Shown here: piece after piece, positions 25,723-34,353 of the stretch
How the letters are laid out: each line of letters begins with the position of its first letter
How positions within the stretch are numbered: position 1 is the first letter of the stretch
Assembly: GCF_963675455.1 (NCBI RefSeq)
Contig: NZ_OY776217.1
Location: forward strand, 2,342,001 to 2,406,000
Direction of reading: 5' to 3'
From: Emcibacter sp.
GTDB lineage: Bacteria > Pseudomonadota > Alphaproteobacteria > Sphingomonadales > Emcibacteraceae
Length of the DNA: 64,000 nucleotides
The notes under the pieces: model-generated
Told to the model about the DNA's origin: nothing
Seen by the model: the letters and a program-made list of their open reading frames with translations, nothing else
Database searches by the model: none
Translations under genes and position numbers: made by a program

Positions 25723-26739
25723 ATGGCTGAAAAAATGATCCGTGAAGCGATCCTGGAGACGATCGATTCCGAAATGGCCCGCGATCCCTCCGTGATTATG
25801 CTGGGCGAGGATATTGTAGGCGGTAATGGTGCTGCGGGAGGGCCCGAGGCCATCGGCGGCATCTGGAGTACCTCCACCGGGTTGTGGGATAAATACGGTC
25901 CCGACCGGGTAATTGACACACCGATTTCAGAGAGTGCCATCATCGGCGCTGCTGCCGGTGCGTCCCTGACCGGCAAGCGCGCCATTGCAGAAATCATGTT
26001 TGCTGACTTCATTGGCGTTTGTATGGACCAGATCTGGAACCAGGTGGCAAAATTCCGGTATATGTTCGGCGGCAAGTCCAAATGCCCGATTGTGATCCGT
26101 ATGGTTTATGGAGCCGGTTTCAACGCGGCGGCACAACACAGCCAGTCGATCCATGGTTTTGTCACTGCCATGCCCGGCGTCAAGGTTGTTATGCCGTCAA
26201 CGCCTGCTGACGCCAAAGGGCTGCTTACCACAGCGATCCGGGATGACGATCCGGTGATTTTCCTCGAGCACAAGGCGCTGTATGCGGCTACCGGCGAAGT
26301 GCCGGACGGTGAATTTTTACTGCCCTTCGGCCATGCCCGGCAGGTGTGTCAGGGTGATGACCTGACTATTCTGGCAACCGGCTTGATGGTGGGGTTTGCG
26401 GAAGCTGCCGCAGCAAATCTGGCGGAAGAAGGAATCGGCTGCGACGTGATTGATCTCAGGACCACAAGCCCGCTGGACGAAGAAGCAATCCTGGACAGTG
26501 TGGAACGGACCGGCCGCCTGCTGATTGTGGATGAAAGCCCGCCGCGCTGCGGACTGGCGACGGATTTGTCTGCCCTGGTGGCACAAAAGGCTTTTGCCTC
26601 CCTCAGGGCGCCTATCGAAATGGTGACGGCACCTCACAGCCCAATTCCTTTCGCCCGGGAGATGGAATCCGCCTATCTTCCCTCAGTTGACAAGATTGAG
26701 GCTGCAGCATTCAAGCTTATGGCCTACAGGCGGGGATAG
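25723..26739 (+). CDS. TPP-dependent 2-oxoacid dehydrogenase E1 beta subunit
   Basis: A 338-residue E1 beta subunit (transketolase pyrimidine-binding and C-terminal domains). Seen: REAILETIDSEMARDPSVIM, LGEDIVGGNGAAGG, DTPISESAIIGAAAGAS, and HSQSIHGFVTAMPGVKVVMP; the C-terminal domain carries IDLRTTSPLDEEAILDSVE and DESPPRCGLATDLSAL. It starts 17 nt after E1 alpha and ends 4 nt before E2, so all three subunits are cotranscribed. Substrate identity (pyruvate, acetoin, branched 2-oxoacid or other) cannot be read directly. Confidence 0.92.
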   Translation: MAEKMIREAILETIDSEMARDPSVIMLGEDIVGGNGAAGGPEAIGGIWSTSTGLWDKYGPDRVIDTPISESAIIGAAAGASLTGKRAIAEIMFADFIGVCMDQIWNQVAKFRYMFGGKSKCPIVIRMVYGAGFNAAAQHSQSIHGFVTAMPGVKVVMPSTPADAKGLLTTAIRDDDPVIFLEHKALYAATGEVPDGEFLLPFGHARQVCQGDDLTILATGLMVGFAEAAAANLAEEGIGCDVIDLRTTSPLDEEAILDSVERTGRLLIVDESPPRCGLATDLSALVAQKAFASLRAPIEMVTAPHSPIPFAREMESAYLPSVDKIEAAAFKLMAYRRG

Positions 26740-26743
26740 GGTG

Positions 26744-28180
26744 ATGACAAAATTACGCGCATTTACCATGCCCAAATGGGGTATCGAGATGACCGAAGGT
26801 GTCGTCGGCGAATGGATGGTGGAAGAGGGAAAGACATTCAGGAAAGGCGATCTTCTGGGCCTCATCGAAACAGACAAGATCACCAACGAGGTGGAGGCGG
26901 AATATGATGGTATGTTTGCCCGTCTGGTTGCCGTTCCCGGAGAGACCTATACGGTTGGAGAACTGATTGCCGTTGTTGTCGGTCCTGATGATAAACCGTC
27001 AGAGGCTGACGTGGATGCCTTCATTGCCGATTTTAAACCTTCGGATACCAGCACCGCATCCAAAGGCGGAAAATCCAAAAAAGCAGCAGCGCCAAAACCG
27101 GTTCAGCAACCTGCAACGAAAACCGCGCCCGCGGCAAGGATCAAAATTGATGAGTCAGTCAATATCAGTCCGGCAGCAAAAGCACTGGCCGAAGAGAGAG
27201 GTGTGGATGTTTCAGATATAAATGGTTCGGGCAAAGACGGCCGCATCACCTATCAGGATGTATTGCAGGCCAGTCTGCCGGAGGTCAGTATCGGTGGCGG
27301 CGAGCCGCTGGATATCACGCCTGTGGGCAATGATCTGGACAGATTTTATGCCAGCCCGCTGGCCAAAAGGCTGGCGGTTCAGCATGGTGTCGACCTTTCC
27401 ACTGTTAGCGGGACAGGTCCCAGAGGTCGTATTTGCAAGGACGATGTGCTGGCGCAGGTTCAGGAAGCCCCGGGGGTATCCGTTCCGCACCCTGCCGCAG
27501 GAACGGTTGAGGTGGTGAAAATGTCCCCCATGCGCAAGGCCATAGCCAAATCGCTGAGCCACAGCAAATCCACCATTCCCCATTTTTATCTGCGGCAGAA
27601 AGTGCGCATTGATGCCATCCTCGGCCTCAGGGCCCAGGCCAAGGCTGCGACCGGGGAAGCCCCGAGCATTAACGACTACATCGTTCGGGCCTGCGCCATT
27701 GCCCTTGGCCGGCACCCGGATGTGAATGTCCAGGTGCATGGTGACGAGATACATCGCTTTGCCGATGCTGATATTTCCGTGGCGGTGGCAACGGATAAGG
27801 GATTGATAACCCCCATCGTCCGGGCGGCGAACAACCTGTCCGTGGCGGCTATTTCGCGCGAAGTCAGGCAACTGGCCGACAAGGCCCGGGCCGGTAGACT
27901 TCAGCCCGAAGAGTTCCAGGGCGGCAGTTTTTCAGTCAGCAATCTGGGCATGTATGGAATCGACCAGTTTGACGCCATTATCAATCCGCCCCAGGGAGCC
28001 ATTCTGGCTGTCGGGGCGGGCAGCCGTCAGCCGATTGAGATTGATCATGCGCTGGCCTTTGCCACAGTGATGGAGCTTTCCCTGTCCTGTGACCATAGGG
28101 CCATAGACGGGGCAGTCGGCGCGCAGTTTATGAAAACCCTACGGGAGTTACTGGAAACTCCGGGAGAATTAGTGGCATGA
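26744..28180 (+). CDS. Dihydrolipoyl acyltransferase (E2) with one lipoyl and two E3-binding domains
   Basis: A 478-residue E2 component. Domains in order: lipoyl domain 1-80 with lipoyl-lysine K45 in IETDKITNEV; an Ala/Pro/Lys-rich linker; a peripheral subunit-binding domain at about 139-176 (SPAAKALAEERGVDVSDING); a second one at about 202-238 (SPLAKRLAVQHGVDLSTVSG); and the catalytic domain from about 255, with GGSFSVSNLG and active site LSCDHRAIDG. Two subunit-binding domains are unusual. The start was taken as ATG 26744 in the context GGGTGATG; a GTG lies just upstream. The last 4 nt overlap the next gene. E3 is not adjacent but is encoded at 47.1-48.5 kb. Confidence 0.92.
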   Translation: MTKLRAFTMPKWGIEMTEGVVGEWMVEEGKTFRKGDLLGLIETDKITNEVEAEYDGMFARLVAVPGETYTVGELIAVVVGPDDKPSEADVDAFIADFKPSDTSTASKGGKSKKAAAPKPVQQPATKTAPAARIKIDESVNISPAAKALAEERGVDVSDINGSGKDGRITYQDVLQASLPEVSIGGGEPLDITPVGNDLDRFYASPLAKRLAVQHGVDLSTVSGTGPRGRICKDDVLAQVQEAPGVSVPHPAAGTVEVVKMSPMRKAIAKSLSHSKSTIPHFYLRQKVRIDAILGLRAQAKAATGEAPSINDYIVRACAIALGRHPDVNVQVHGDEIHRFADADISVAVATDKGLITPIVRAANNLSVAAISREVRQLADKARAGRLQPEEFQGGSFSVSNLGMYGIDQFDAIINPPQGAILAVGAGSRQPIEIDHALAFATVMELSLSCDHRAIDGAVGAQFMKTLRELLETPGELVA

Positions 28181-28569
28181 TCGAGAATAATATGACACCG
28201 GAGCAAGTCGTTCGTCGTTTTTTTGAGCGCTGGTCAGTATCAGTTGATGAGATCTATCAGTCCGTCCGGGATACAATGGCACCGGATGCTGTATGGGAAA
28301 ATGTCGGTCTGTCCCGGACAGTGGGGCCGGATGAAGCTCTTGGCGTTTTTGATGCGTTCGAGCAAATGAAAACGGCTCATCATATTGATGTCGAGTTATT
28401 GGCCATTGCTTCAAGCGGGAACACGGTCCTGACAGAACGGCGTGATATCATTGTCAACGGGGATGGTGCCGTCTCACTGAACATTCAGGTGATGGGTGCT
28501 TTTGAAATTAGGGACGGAAAGATTGTGGCCTGGCGCGATTATTTTGATACGGCCCAGTTTATCTCCTAG
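28177..28569 (+). CDS. Limonene-1,2-epoxide-hydrolase-like protein
   Basis: A 130-residue small-fold (NTF2-like) protein of the limonene-epoxide hydrolase family, which adds water to an epoxide using an Asp-Arg-Asp triad. The matching residues seem to be R88, D90 (TERRDII) and D121 (WRDYFD); the flanking GAFEIRDGKIVAWRDYFD is typical. It is the last gene of the DUF35-thiolase-ACAD-E1-E2 operon, coupled to E2 by a 4-nt overlap. Family members also include dehydratase-like or non-enzymatic relatives, so epoxide hydrolysis is inference. It ends 14 nt before a converging gene. Confidence 0.8.
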   Translation: MIENNMTPEQVVRRFFERWSVSVDEIYQSVRDTMAPDAVWENVGLSRTVGPDEALGVFDAFEQMKTAHHIDVELLAIASSGNTVLTERRDIIVNGDGAVSLNIQVMGAFEIRDGKIVAWRDYFDTAQFIS

Positions 28570-28583
28570 CTCCTGAAGTCAGC

Positions 28584-29384
28584 TTATAGGCTTTGAAGGA
28601 AAGCCCGGCTTTTCTCAAGGACCGATTTGGCCCGTGTCAAAAGGTCGGGATACTCTTCCCTCAGTACCTTTGAACGGAGTTCCACAGCCACCGGGAGGCC
28701 GTCAGGTAAAACCCCGAGAATCTCTGCGAGCTGCAAGTTTCCTTCCCCCATCTGAAGCCGTCCGTCGATGGCTTCCTCCAGAATGGCGTCCGGATCTTCC
28801 GGATTGGCCCCGGGGACAGGTGCATCGCACAATTGAACATAACCGAGCCAGTCACGGGGCAGGGCGTCTATGTCTGTCAATGTTCCCCCTGAGCGGTGCC
28901 AGTGCAGGCTATCGATCAGCAGGCCGGCTGCCGGTGAATTGAGTTCGTTCAGCAGGGATGCCGCCTCATGGATGGTTTTAACCTCGGTAAACAGACCAAA
29001 CTCCAGATTGATCCGGATCCCGTTTTTTTCACCCTGTTCCATCAGACGGCCAAGTTTGTCCAGTGTTCCTGACCGGTCCGGGTCGCTGCTGACCACCAGC
29101 ACATTCCTGGCGCCAAGTTCAGAGCCGATATCGATAATTCTTTCATGGTCAGGATCAGGAGGTCCCGGTTTGATCCAGACGACCTCTACATCCAGAAGCG
29201 GCAGGCCTGTTTCCTTCAGGAGGGTGCGCACCTCACGGGTTGTCTGGTTATTCCATTGATCCGCTTCTATCCACATGCCGCCATAGTCGTAGCCAGCTTC
29301 TGCCGCGCACAGAACAAGTTGCTGCGGGGACGCCTCGGGCGTGATACCCGAAGCCATCGATAGCGGAGGAGGACGGTGCCTCAT
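28584..29384 (-). CDS. Sugar phosphate isomerase/epimerase-like TIM-barrel protein
   Basis: A 266-residue AP-endonuclease-2/xylose-isomerase-like TIM barrel. Seen: LVLCAAEAGYDYGGMWIEAD, DVEVVWIKPG, NVLVVSSDPDRSG, INLEFGLFTEVKTIHEA, AGLLIDSLHWHRSGG and YVQLCDAPVPG, the successive strand ends with the Glu, Asp and His that bind metal in this superfamily. The start at 29384 was chosen because it lies 4 nt after the preceding SDR stop codon; a longer frame begins at 29429 inside that gene. It is the last gene of a leftward operon with an SDR, a Rieske oxygenase and perhaps a ThuA gene. Isomerase or epimerase on a hydroxyketone is possible. Confidence 0.82.
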   Translation of the reverse strand: MRHRPPPLSMASGITPEASPQQLVLCAAEAGYDYGGMWIEADQWNNQTTREVRTLLKETGLPLLDVEVVWIKPGPPDPDHERIIDIGSELGARNVLVVSSDPDRSGTLDKLGRLMEQGEKNGIRINLEFGLFTEVKTIHEAASLLNELNSPAAGLLIDSLHWHRSGGTLTDIDALPRDWLGYVQLCDAPVPGANPEDPDAILEEAIDGRLQMGEGNLQLAEILGVLPDGLPVAVELRSKVLREEYPDLLTRAKSVLEKSRAFLQSL

Positions 29385-29388
29385 GAGT

Positions 29389-30177
29389 CTATTTCTGCGA
29401 CGCTGCGACGACAGAGGCGGAGATTTCATCAGGCCGGGGGTTGCGCCGCAGGGTCAGGCCGCCGTTTACCTGCATATTTTCACCGGTCATGAAACATTCA
29501 TCGCTGGCCAGCCAGACGCAGCCTGCTGCGATATCTTCCGATGTGCCGTAGCGACCAAGCGGATAGCCGGGAATGAAGGCGTCCAGAAGTCCGGGAACTT
29601 CCTGGGCACCGGCAGTCATCGGGGTTTCGGTCACGCCCGGTGAAATGCTGTTGGCTCGAATGCCTTTGGCGCCAAATTCATTGGCAACGCAGCGGATCAT
29701 ATGATCGGCACCGGCTTTGGTTGCCATGTAGGCCGCATGGTCGTGAAACATGATGGTTGCTGTGGCAGAGCTGATCTGGATGATGGAGCCGCCATTGTCC
29801 ATGGCAGGTACCAGCGCCTGGAGGAGTTGGAAGACACCACGCAATTGCAGGGCATACATCTTGTCGAATTCCTCATCGGTCATTTCGAGGAAAGGTTTCA
29901 GTAACCCCCACCCCGTGGCGTTGACGGTAATATCCAGCCCGCCGAGGTCGGCCTCCGCCTTTTCCACCATAGAGAATACGCTTGCCCGTTCTGTCAGGTC
30001 GCCTTGAACGGCGACGCCGCCGATTTCACCGGCAAGTTCTTCAAGCACATCCATGTGGCGACCGGCGACAGCCACTTTGGCGCCTTCCTCAGCAAACCTG
30101 CGGGCGATTGCCTGTCCCATATTATTTTTGCCTGCTGCGCCGACCACCAGCGCCTTCTTGCCTACCAGTCGTTCCAT
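29389..30177 (-). CDS. Short-chain dehydrogenase/reductase
   Basis: A 262-residue SDR: cofactor loop VVGAAGKNNMGQAIAR (about 12-27, a longer loop than typical TGxxxGIG), AGR after strand 2, VNATGWG in place of NNAG, catalytic Ser in IQISSATATIM, YMATKAGA with Tyr and Lys, and GENMQVNGG. The extended glycine loop is of the enoyl-reductase-like divergent type. It lies 14 nt after the Rieske oxygenase stop, so the two are in one operon and it may oxidise a diol or alcohol made by that oxygenase. Confidence 0.88.
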   Translation of the reverse strand: MERLVGKKALVVGAAGKNNMGQAIARRFAEEGAKVAVAGRHMDVLEELAGEIGGVAVQGDLTERASVFSMVEKAEADLGGLDITVNATGWGLLKPFLEMTDEEFDKMYALQLRGVFQLLQALVPAMDNGGSIIQISSATATIMFHDHAAYMATKAGADHMIRCVANEFGAKGIRANSISPGVTETPMTAGAQEVPGLLDAFIPGYPLGRYGTSEDIAAGCVWLASDECFMTGENMQVNGGLTLRRNPRPDEISASVVAASQK

Positions 30178-30191
30178 TTTATTTCTCCTTG

Positions 30192-31514
30192 TTATTCTAT
30201 TTCGCCGTGGATGCCGCAGGCATCATTCAGCATTTCATGGAAGCGCTGGATGCGTTTTTCCTGGTTGGTCAGCATACCACCTTTGTATCCTGCGCTGTGC
30301 AGGCCCTGTTGCTGACCGACGGCAATGGACATGTCCTGATCGGCAACGAAACCGAGTGAGGTTTCGCCAAATTTTACCACCTGACGTTCAGCTGCCTCGA
30401 AGGGAAGTTGTCCGAGCGGCGTTTCCACCATATCCCGTCCTTTCACTTCGTGCATGAAATACCAGTGGTCAAAGATGCATTTTTCCGGATCTGTAGGGTG
30501 AGGCTCCGAACGGAGGACCTGGAAACCCTCCGGTCCCATGGTCAGGGAAAAATTGGGCCAGAAGGTGCAATGGTGATAATCGGTCAACTGGCTGTCCGTC
30601 AGAGTGTCGAAATAATGGAAGCCGCGTTCCGGGCCCAGTTTGCGCATGGCTTTCTGGATGGCGGTGCGGGCTTCTGTCGCCCGGCCTTCAAAATCCTTGG
30701 GATCCAGGTCCCACATTCTGAGCACATCATCCAGCGGCGGCTGCATATTGTCGGGCAGGTCCAGGCGCTGGGAGGGGTGACAGCCTTTCATGACCATACG
30801 ATTATGGCCGTTTGGATACATTTCAAAGACGGTGTCGGTATATTCGTCATCGATAAAGGGGGCCAGTTCCGGATGCAGGGTCGGCAGATGGTAGCTTTCA
30901 TTAAAGTTGTCGCGGATTATTTTCCAGTTACAGGGAATTTCCGCGGTCATATAGAGGACGCGTGTCATTTTCTCCATCTGGTAGCTGGCTAGAAGTTCTG
31001 GATAGGGGACAAGCCATTCAAGGAGAGGTTTGGCATCCAGGTCCATAGTGAACCAGATAAACCCACCCCAGGTATCGCATTTGATTTCGGTGAGTTTAGC
31101 CTTGCCGCAGGGGCTGCCGCCGGGAAAGTCCTTTTCATCCTGCACCCGGAGCAGCGTGCCGTCGTTGCCAAACTGCCAGCCGTGATAGGAACAGGTGATC
31201 CGGTCTCCGGCGCCGAGATCTGACCAGACAAGACGGTTGCCCCGGTGAATACAGGCATTGTAGAAGGCCTTGATGGAGCCATCTTCCTGGAGAACCATGA
31301 TAAAACTGTCCCGGCCGAGGTTGTGGCTGACCCAGTCGCCGGGTTCCTCCAGTTCAGAAACCAGGCCTCCGACATGCCACACCTTCCCAAAGACATGTTT
31401 CCATTCTGCCTTCATCCATTCCTTTGAGTAGTAGCGCTCACCGCTAATTTTGTCGCCACGAACCGGGGGATCAAGCTCTGCCGGTGTTTCTCCGAAAAAA
31501 TGTATTTTGTTCAT
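30192..31514 (-). CDS. Rieske ring-hydroxylating oxygenase alpha subunit
   Basis: A 440-residue oxygenase alpha subunit. The Rieske [2Fe-2S] ligands are C88, H90, C108 and H111 (CIHRG, CSYHGWQF); the mononuclear iron site includes H209 and H214 in DNFNESYHLPTLHPE. The start at 31514 follows AAGGA by 8-9 nt; an in-frame GTG at 31541 would add nine residues. No small beta subunit gene is adjacent, so a homomultimeric (alpha3-type) enzyme is likely. It needs a ferredoxin and a reductase; only a Rieske ferredoxin (19.1 kb) is seen in the window. It is followed by an SDR after 14 nt. Confidence 0.92.
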   Translation of the reverse strand: MNKIHFFGETPAELDPPVRGDKISGERYYSKEWMKAEWKHVFGKVWHVGGLVSELEEPGDWVSHNLGRDSFIMVLQEDGSIKAFYNACIHRGNRLVWSDLGAGDRITCSYHGWQFGNDGTLLRVQDEKDFPGGSPCGKAKLTEIKCDTWGGFIWFTMDLDAKPLLEWLVPYPELLASYQMEKMTRVLYMTAEIPCNWKIIRDNFNESYHLPTLHPELAPFIDDEYTDTVFEMYPNGHNRMVMKGCHPSQRLDLPDNMQPPLDDVLRMWDLDPKDFEGRATEARTAIQKAMRKLGPERGFHYFDTLTDSQLTDYHHCTFWPNFSLTMGPEGFQVLRSEPHPTDPEKCIFDHWYFMHEVKGRDMVETPLGQLPFEAAERQVVKFGETSLGFVADQDMSIAVGQQQGLHSAGYKGGMLTNQEKRIQRFHEMLNDACGIHGEIE

Positions 31515-31607
31515 GTCATAAGTCCTTGGATAACTGCTCACCCGAAATATACTAGCAGCATATAGCGAAGCGGAAGATCATAGTACTCGGGTTTCTGCTA
31601 GGAATGG

Positions 31608-32411
31608 TCATGTTCTGCACGTCACCCAGTCAATGGCATTTCGCAGAATTTTTCTGTAATGCGGATTTTCATAGGCCTTGGATGAATCTCCGGGCTGCAG
31701 GTAAACAAGGCGACTGTTGAGTGCTTTCTTTGCCCAGCCGATAAGGTCGGATCCCGGAGGATGTACCCAGTTTTCATTATCATACATCCGTTCATTCAGG
31801 GCGGCTGTGGCGCTGTAGAAATTTTCCGCGATAAAATCATGGCCTGATCGCAGAAGGGGGGTCACATCCGGTTCAAATATCTCTGCCAGATATAGTTCGT
31901 CGCAAATCGGGAAACTTTCCGGGATGTCACGCATAACCGGATGATCGGGGGCGACATTTCGGGCGACATAGTCAACGTCATGTGCATAGCCGCTGTCCAG
32001 TGTTCTTTTGCCGTGGACGACATCCTGCCGGTACAGGAAGCGTCCCCCCAGCCAGTCGCCATATTCTGGCCATGTTGGCCAGCCGGCGAGGGAATGATGC
32101 AGGGCGACGATACCCTTTCCCTCCTGTAGCAGGGCTTCAAAACCCTTTACCAGAGCCGGATCCGGATCGACAAAACCGGGTTTTTTCAGGGGATCTTCGA
32201 AATCCAGTCCGGGCATGTCATAGAGGACAAGGGCGTCAAAGTCCTGCATATCCTCAAGATTCATCAGTCGGGCTGCTGCCGGCTGGTCTACCATGGTTGC
32301 CGACACCCCCTCCATATCCTGGAATATGGCGTCAAAGGCTGTTCGGTCGAAGGGGTGTCCGCGCACGGAGACCAGCAGTCTTATCTCGGCGTGATAATGT
32401 ATGATAGGCAT
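31608..32411 (-). CDS. ThuA-like protein (second copy)
   Basis: A 267-residue ThuA-fold protein. The start at 32411 (MPIIHYHAEI) is preceded by AAAAAAGGATC; upstream sequence in this frame lacks a proper site. Seen: RLLVSVRGHPFDRTAF, ALVLYDMPGLDFEDP, KGIVALHHSLAGWPTWPEYG (the strand-loop of the amidotransferase-like site, His-rich, no Cys), HPVMRDIPESFPICDELY, and KILRNAIDWVTC at the end. It is divergent from an MDR/SDR operon and precedes the Rieske oxygenase gene by 93 nt in the same direction. Its paralogue at 18.3 kb also lies beside an SDR. Confidence 0.85.
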   Translation of the reverse strand: MPIIHYHAEIRLLVSVRGHPFDRTAFDAIFQDMEGVSATMVDQPAAARLMNLEDMQDFDALVLYDMPGLDFEDPLKKPGFVDPDPALVKGFEALLQEGKGIVALHHSLAGWPTWPEYGDWLGGRFLYRQDVVHGKRTLDSGYAHDVDYVARNVAPDHPVMRDIPESFPICDELYLAEIFEPDVTPLLRSGHDFIAENFYSATAALNERMYDNENWVHPPGSDLIGWAKKALNSRLVYLQPGDSSKAYENPHYRKILRNAIDWVTCRT

Positions 32412-32568
32412 AACACGATCCTTTTTTGATAAACATATTGCCACGCCTCTCGACGGGAGGCACCTGACAGAAATAATAAGGGCCGGTCTCTGGGAGAAGT
32501 GATAGGCGGTATTGGACGCGGTCTTTGTTATAACGGACATTGAAAATGAAATAATGGAGGATGCAACG

Positions 32569-33579
32569 ATGACTACAAACAGAAGATTTACACTAGTACG
32601 CCGACCGGAAGGCATGCCGAAGGCGGATGATTTCAAACTGGTCGAAGAGGATATCCCCACGCCGGGTGCGGGAGAGCTTCTGGTGCGGAATCATTATGCG
32701 TCCATTGATCCGGCCCAACGTGGCTGGCTTGATGATGCGCCAAGTTACCTGCCACCTGTTCAGCTGGGCGATGCCGTTCGGGCGACTTGCATCTCCGAAG
32801 TGATTGAAAGTAATGCAGAAGCTTTCAAACCCGGTGACTGGATTATGGGCCTCAACAAGATGGAAGACTATTCGGTTTTCACGCCTGACGGTTTTACCAA
32901 TGTCATCGATCCGTCAGCCACCAAGTCCGTGACCAATTATCTCTCCGCCATGGGGGCGGTGGGACTGACCGCTTATTTTGGTGTGAAAGAGGAACTCAAA
33001 CCTCGAAAAGGACAGACCCTGCTTGTCAGCGGTGCCGCGGGAGCTGTTGGTTCTATGGTCGGCCAGCTTGCCAAACTGGATGGGGCTTATGTGGTGGGTA
33101 TCGCCGGCGGACCTGAAAAATGCAGCCGGCTCCTGAATGATTACGGATTTGATGCGGCTGTTGATTATCGTGGCAAGACAGTGGAGCAACTGACCGAGGA
33201 AATTGGCAAGGCGGCGCCGGATGGGATCGATCTTGTATTTGAAAATGTCGGTGGAAAAGGCCTGGACGCGACTCTCATGAACATTAATCAAAATGCCAAA
33301 GTCTGCCTTTGTGGCCTGATTTCCGAGTATAATACAGAGCCCTACGGGACTCGTAACCTCTGGCAGCTGATTGTCAATTGTGCCCGGATCCAGGGTTATC
33401 TGGTCAGCAACTATCTGGATCGTTTCATGGATGCCGGCCAGGAGGTTGCCGGGCTGATTAATGACGGCAAGCTGAAGTTCGATGAACATATCGATGAAGG
33501 TCTGGAGAACTCTTACACGGCCATGATGCGCCTGTTTGAGGGTACCAACCAAGGCAAAATGATCCTGAAAATTTCCTGA
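32569..33579 (+). CDS. MDR-superfamily NADP-dependent oxidoreductase (PTGR-like)
   Basis: A 336-residue zinc-independent medium-chain reductase, same group as the gene at 10.8-11.8 kb. Seen: VRNHYASIDPAQRGWLDDAP, nucleotide-binding VSGAAGAVGSMVGQLAK, GIAGGPEKC, DLVFENVGG and AKVCLCGLISEYN. The start at 32569 has GGAGG 8 nt upstream; an in-frame ATG at 32512 is less likely. It is followed 11 nt later by an SDR gene, and is divergent from a ThuA gene. It is likely to act on an enone or alcohol intermediate. Confidence 0.9.
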   Translation: MTTNRRFTLVRRPEGMPKADDFKLVEEDIPTPGAGELLVRNHYASIDPAQRGWLDDAPSYLPPVQLGDAVRATCISEVIESNAEAFKPGDWIMGLNKMEDYSVFTPDGFTNVIDPSATKSVTNYLSAMGAVGLTAYFGVKEELKPRKGQTLLVSGAAGAVGSMVGQLAKLDGAYVVGIAGGPEKCSRLLNDYGFDAAVDYRGKTVEQLTEEIGKAAPDGIDLVFENVGGKGLDATLMNINQNAKVCLCGLISEYNTEPYGTRNLWQLIVNCARIQGYLVSNYLDRFMDAGQEVAGLINDGKLKFDEHIDEGLENSYTAMMRLFEGTNQGKMILKIS

Positions 33580-33590
33580 TGGAGGAAGAC

Positions 33591-34328
33591 ATGAAGGGAC
33601 TGACTGACCGCGTTGCAGTAGTTACAGGGGCGGCTTCCGGCATTGGCCAGGCCATCGCCCGGAGGTTTGTAGAGGAAGGTGTCAGGGTTATTGCCGTTGA
33701 TCGCAATGAGCAAGCACTGGCTGCTGCCGGGACTTTTCAGGCCACCCTGGCTGTGGATGTATCGGAGCCTTCAGCACCTGAAAAGATCAGTGCCCTGGTG
33801 CAGGATTGTGCCGGGCAATGCGATATTCTGGTCAATGCGGCAGGGATCAGCGCCTTCGGCCTGTTTGACGATCCGGATCAGAAACTTTGGGATGATACCC
33901 TGAAAGTAAACCTGGATGCCGTGGCGAAAATCACCCGCGTTTTGCTGTCGCTGCTTCGGGCTTCGGATCAGGGCAGAATCATCATGATCGGTTCAACCTG
34001 TTCCCGGTTTGCCTCGGCAGGACTGTCGGCATATGTGGTCTCCAAACACGCCATTCTTGGCCTGACCCGGGCGCTGGCGTCGGAACTGGGCAAGGACGGC
34101 ATCACGGTCAACTGTATCCAGCCGGGCGCGATCCTGACAGGCATAACAGGGCCGGTGTTCGAGCAGGATCCGTCTTTCCAGGAGTACTGGTCCAACAAGG
34201 CGGCCCTTGGCCGGATCGGCACACCGGAAGATATCGCGCCGGTGGCCGCATTCCTTGCCAGCGAGGAAGCGCGTTTTATGTCTGGTCACGGAATTTATGT
34301 GGACGGGGGAGCCATGCAGCAGAATTGA
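33591..34328 (+). CDS. Short-chain dehydrogenase/reductase
   Basis: A 245-residue classical SDR: TGAASGIGQAIARRF (about 13-27), Asp after strand 2 (VDRN, NAD preference), VNAAGIS in the NNAG position, catalytic Ser in IMIGSTCS, YVVSKHAI with Tyr and Lys, and GHGIYVDGG. The start at 33591 is preceded by GGAGG at 6 nt; an in-frame ATG at 33579 overlaps the preceding stop. It is the second gene of an MDR/SDR operon ending in a clear terminator. Confidence 0.9.
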   Translation: MKGLTDRVAVVTGAASGIGQAIARRFVEEGVRVIAVDRNEQALAAAGTFQATLAVDVSEPSAPEKISALVQDCAGQCDILVNAAGISAFGLFDDPDQKLWDDTLKVNLDAVAKITRVLLSLLRASDQGRIIMIGSTCSRFASAGLSAYVVSKHAILGLTRALASELGKDGITVNCIQPGAILTGITGPVFEQDPSFQEYWSNKAALGRIGTPEDIAPVAAFLASEEARFMSGHGIYVDGGAMQQN

Positions 34329-34346
34329 CATTGCTGCATGTTTTTT
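34313..34346 (+). terminator. Intrinsic terminator overlapping the SDR stop codon
   Basis: A 9-bp perfect stem (CATGCAGCA at 34313-34321, TGCTGCATG at 34332-34340) with a 10-nt loop containing the stop codon, followed by TTTTTT (34341-34346). The 5' arm is inside the SDR coding sequence. It separates this operon from the converging cytochrome/flavoprotein pair. Confidence 0.85.
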
Positions 34347-34353
34347 CAGATAT

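Noticed and set aside
31542..31607. CTAGCAG and CTGCTAG arms between the ThuA and Rieske oxygenase genes
   Set aside because: The arms are widely separated with poor intervening pairing and no T-run; not convincing as a terminator or operator.
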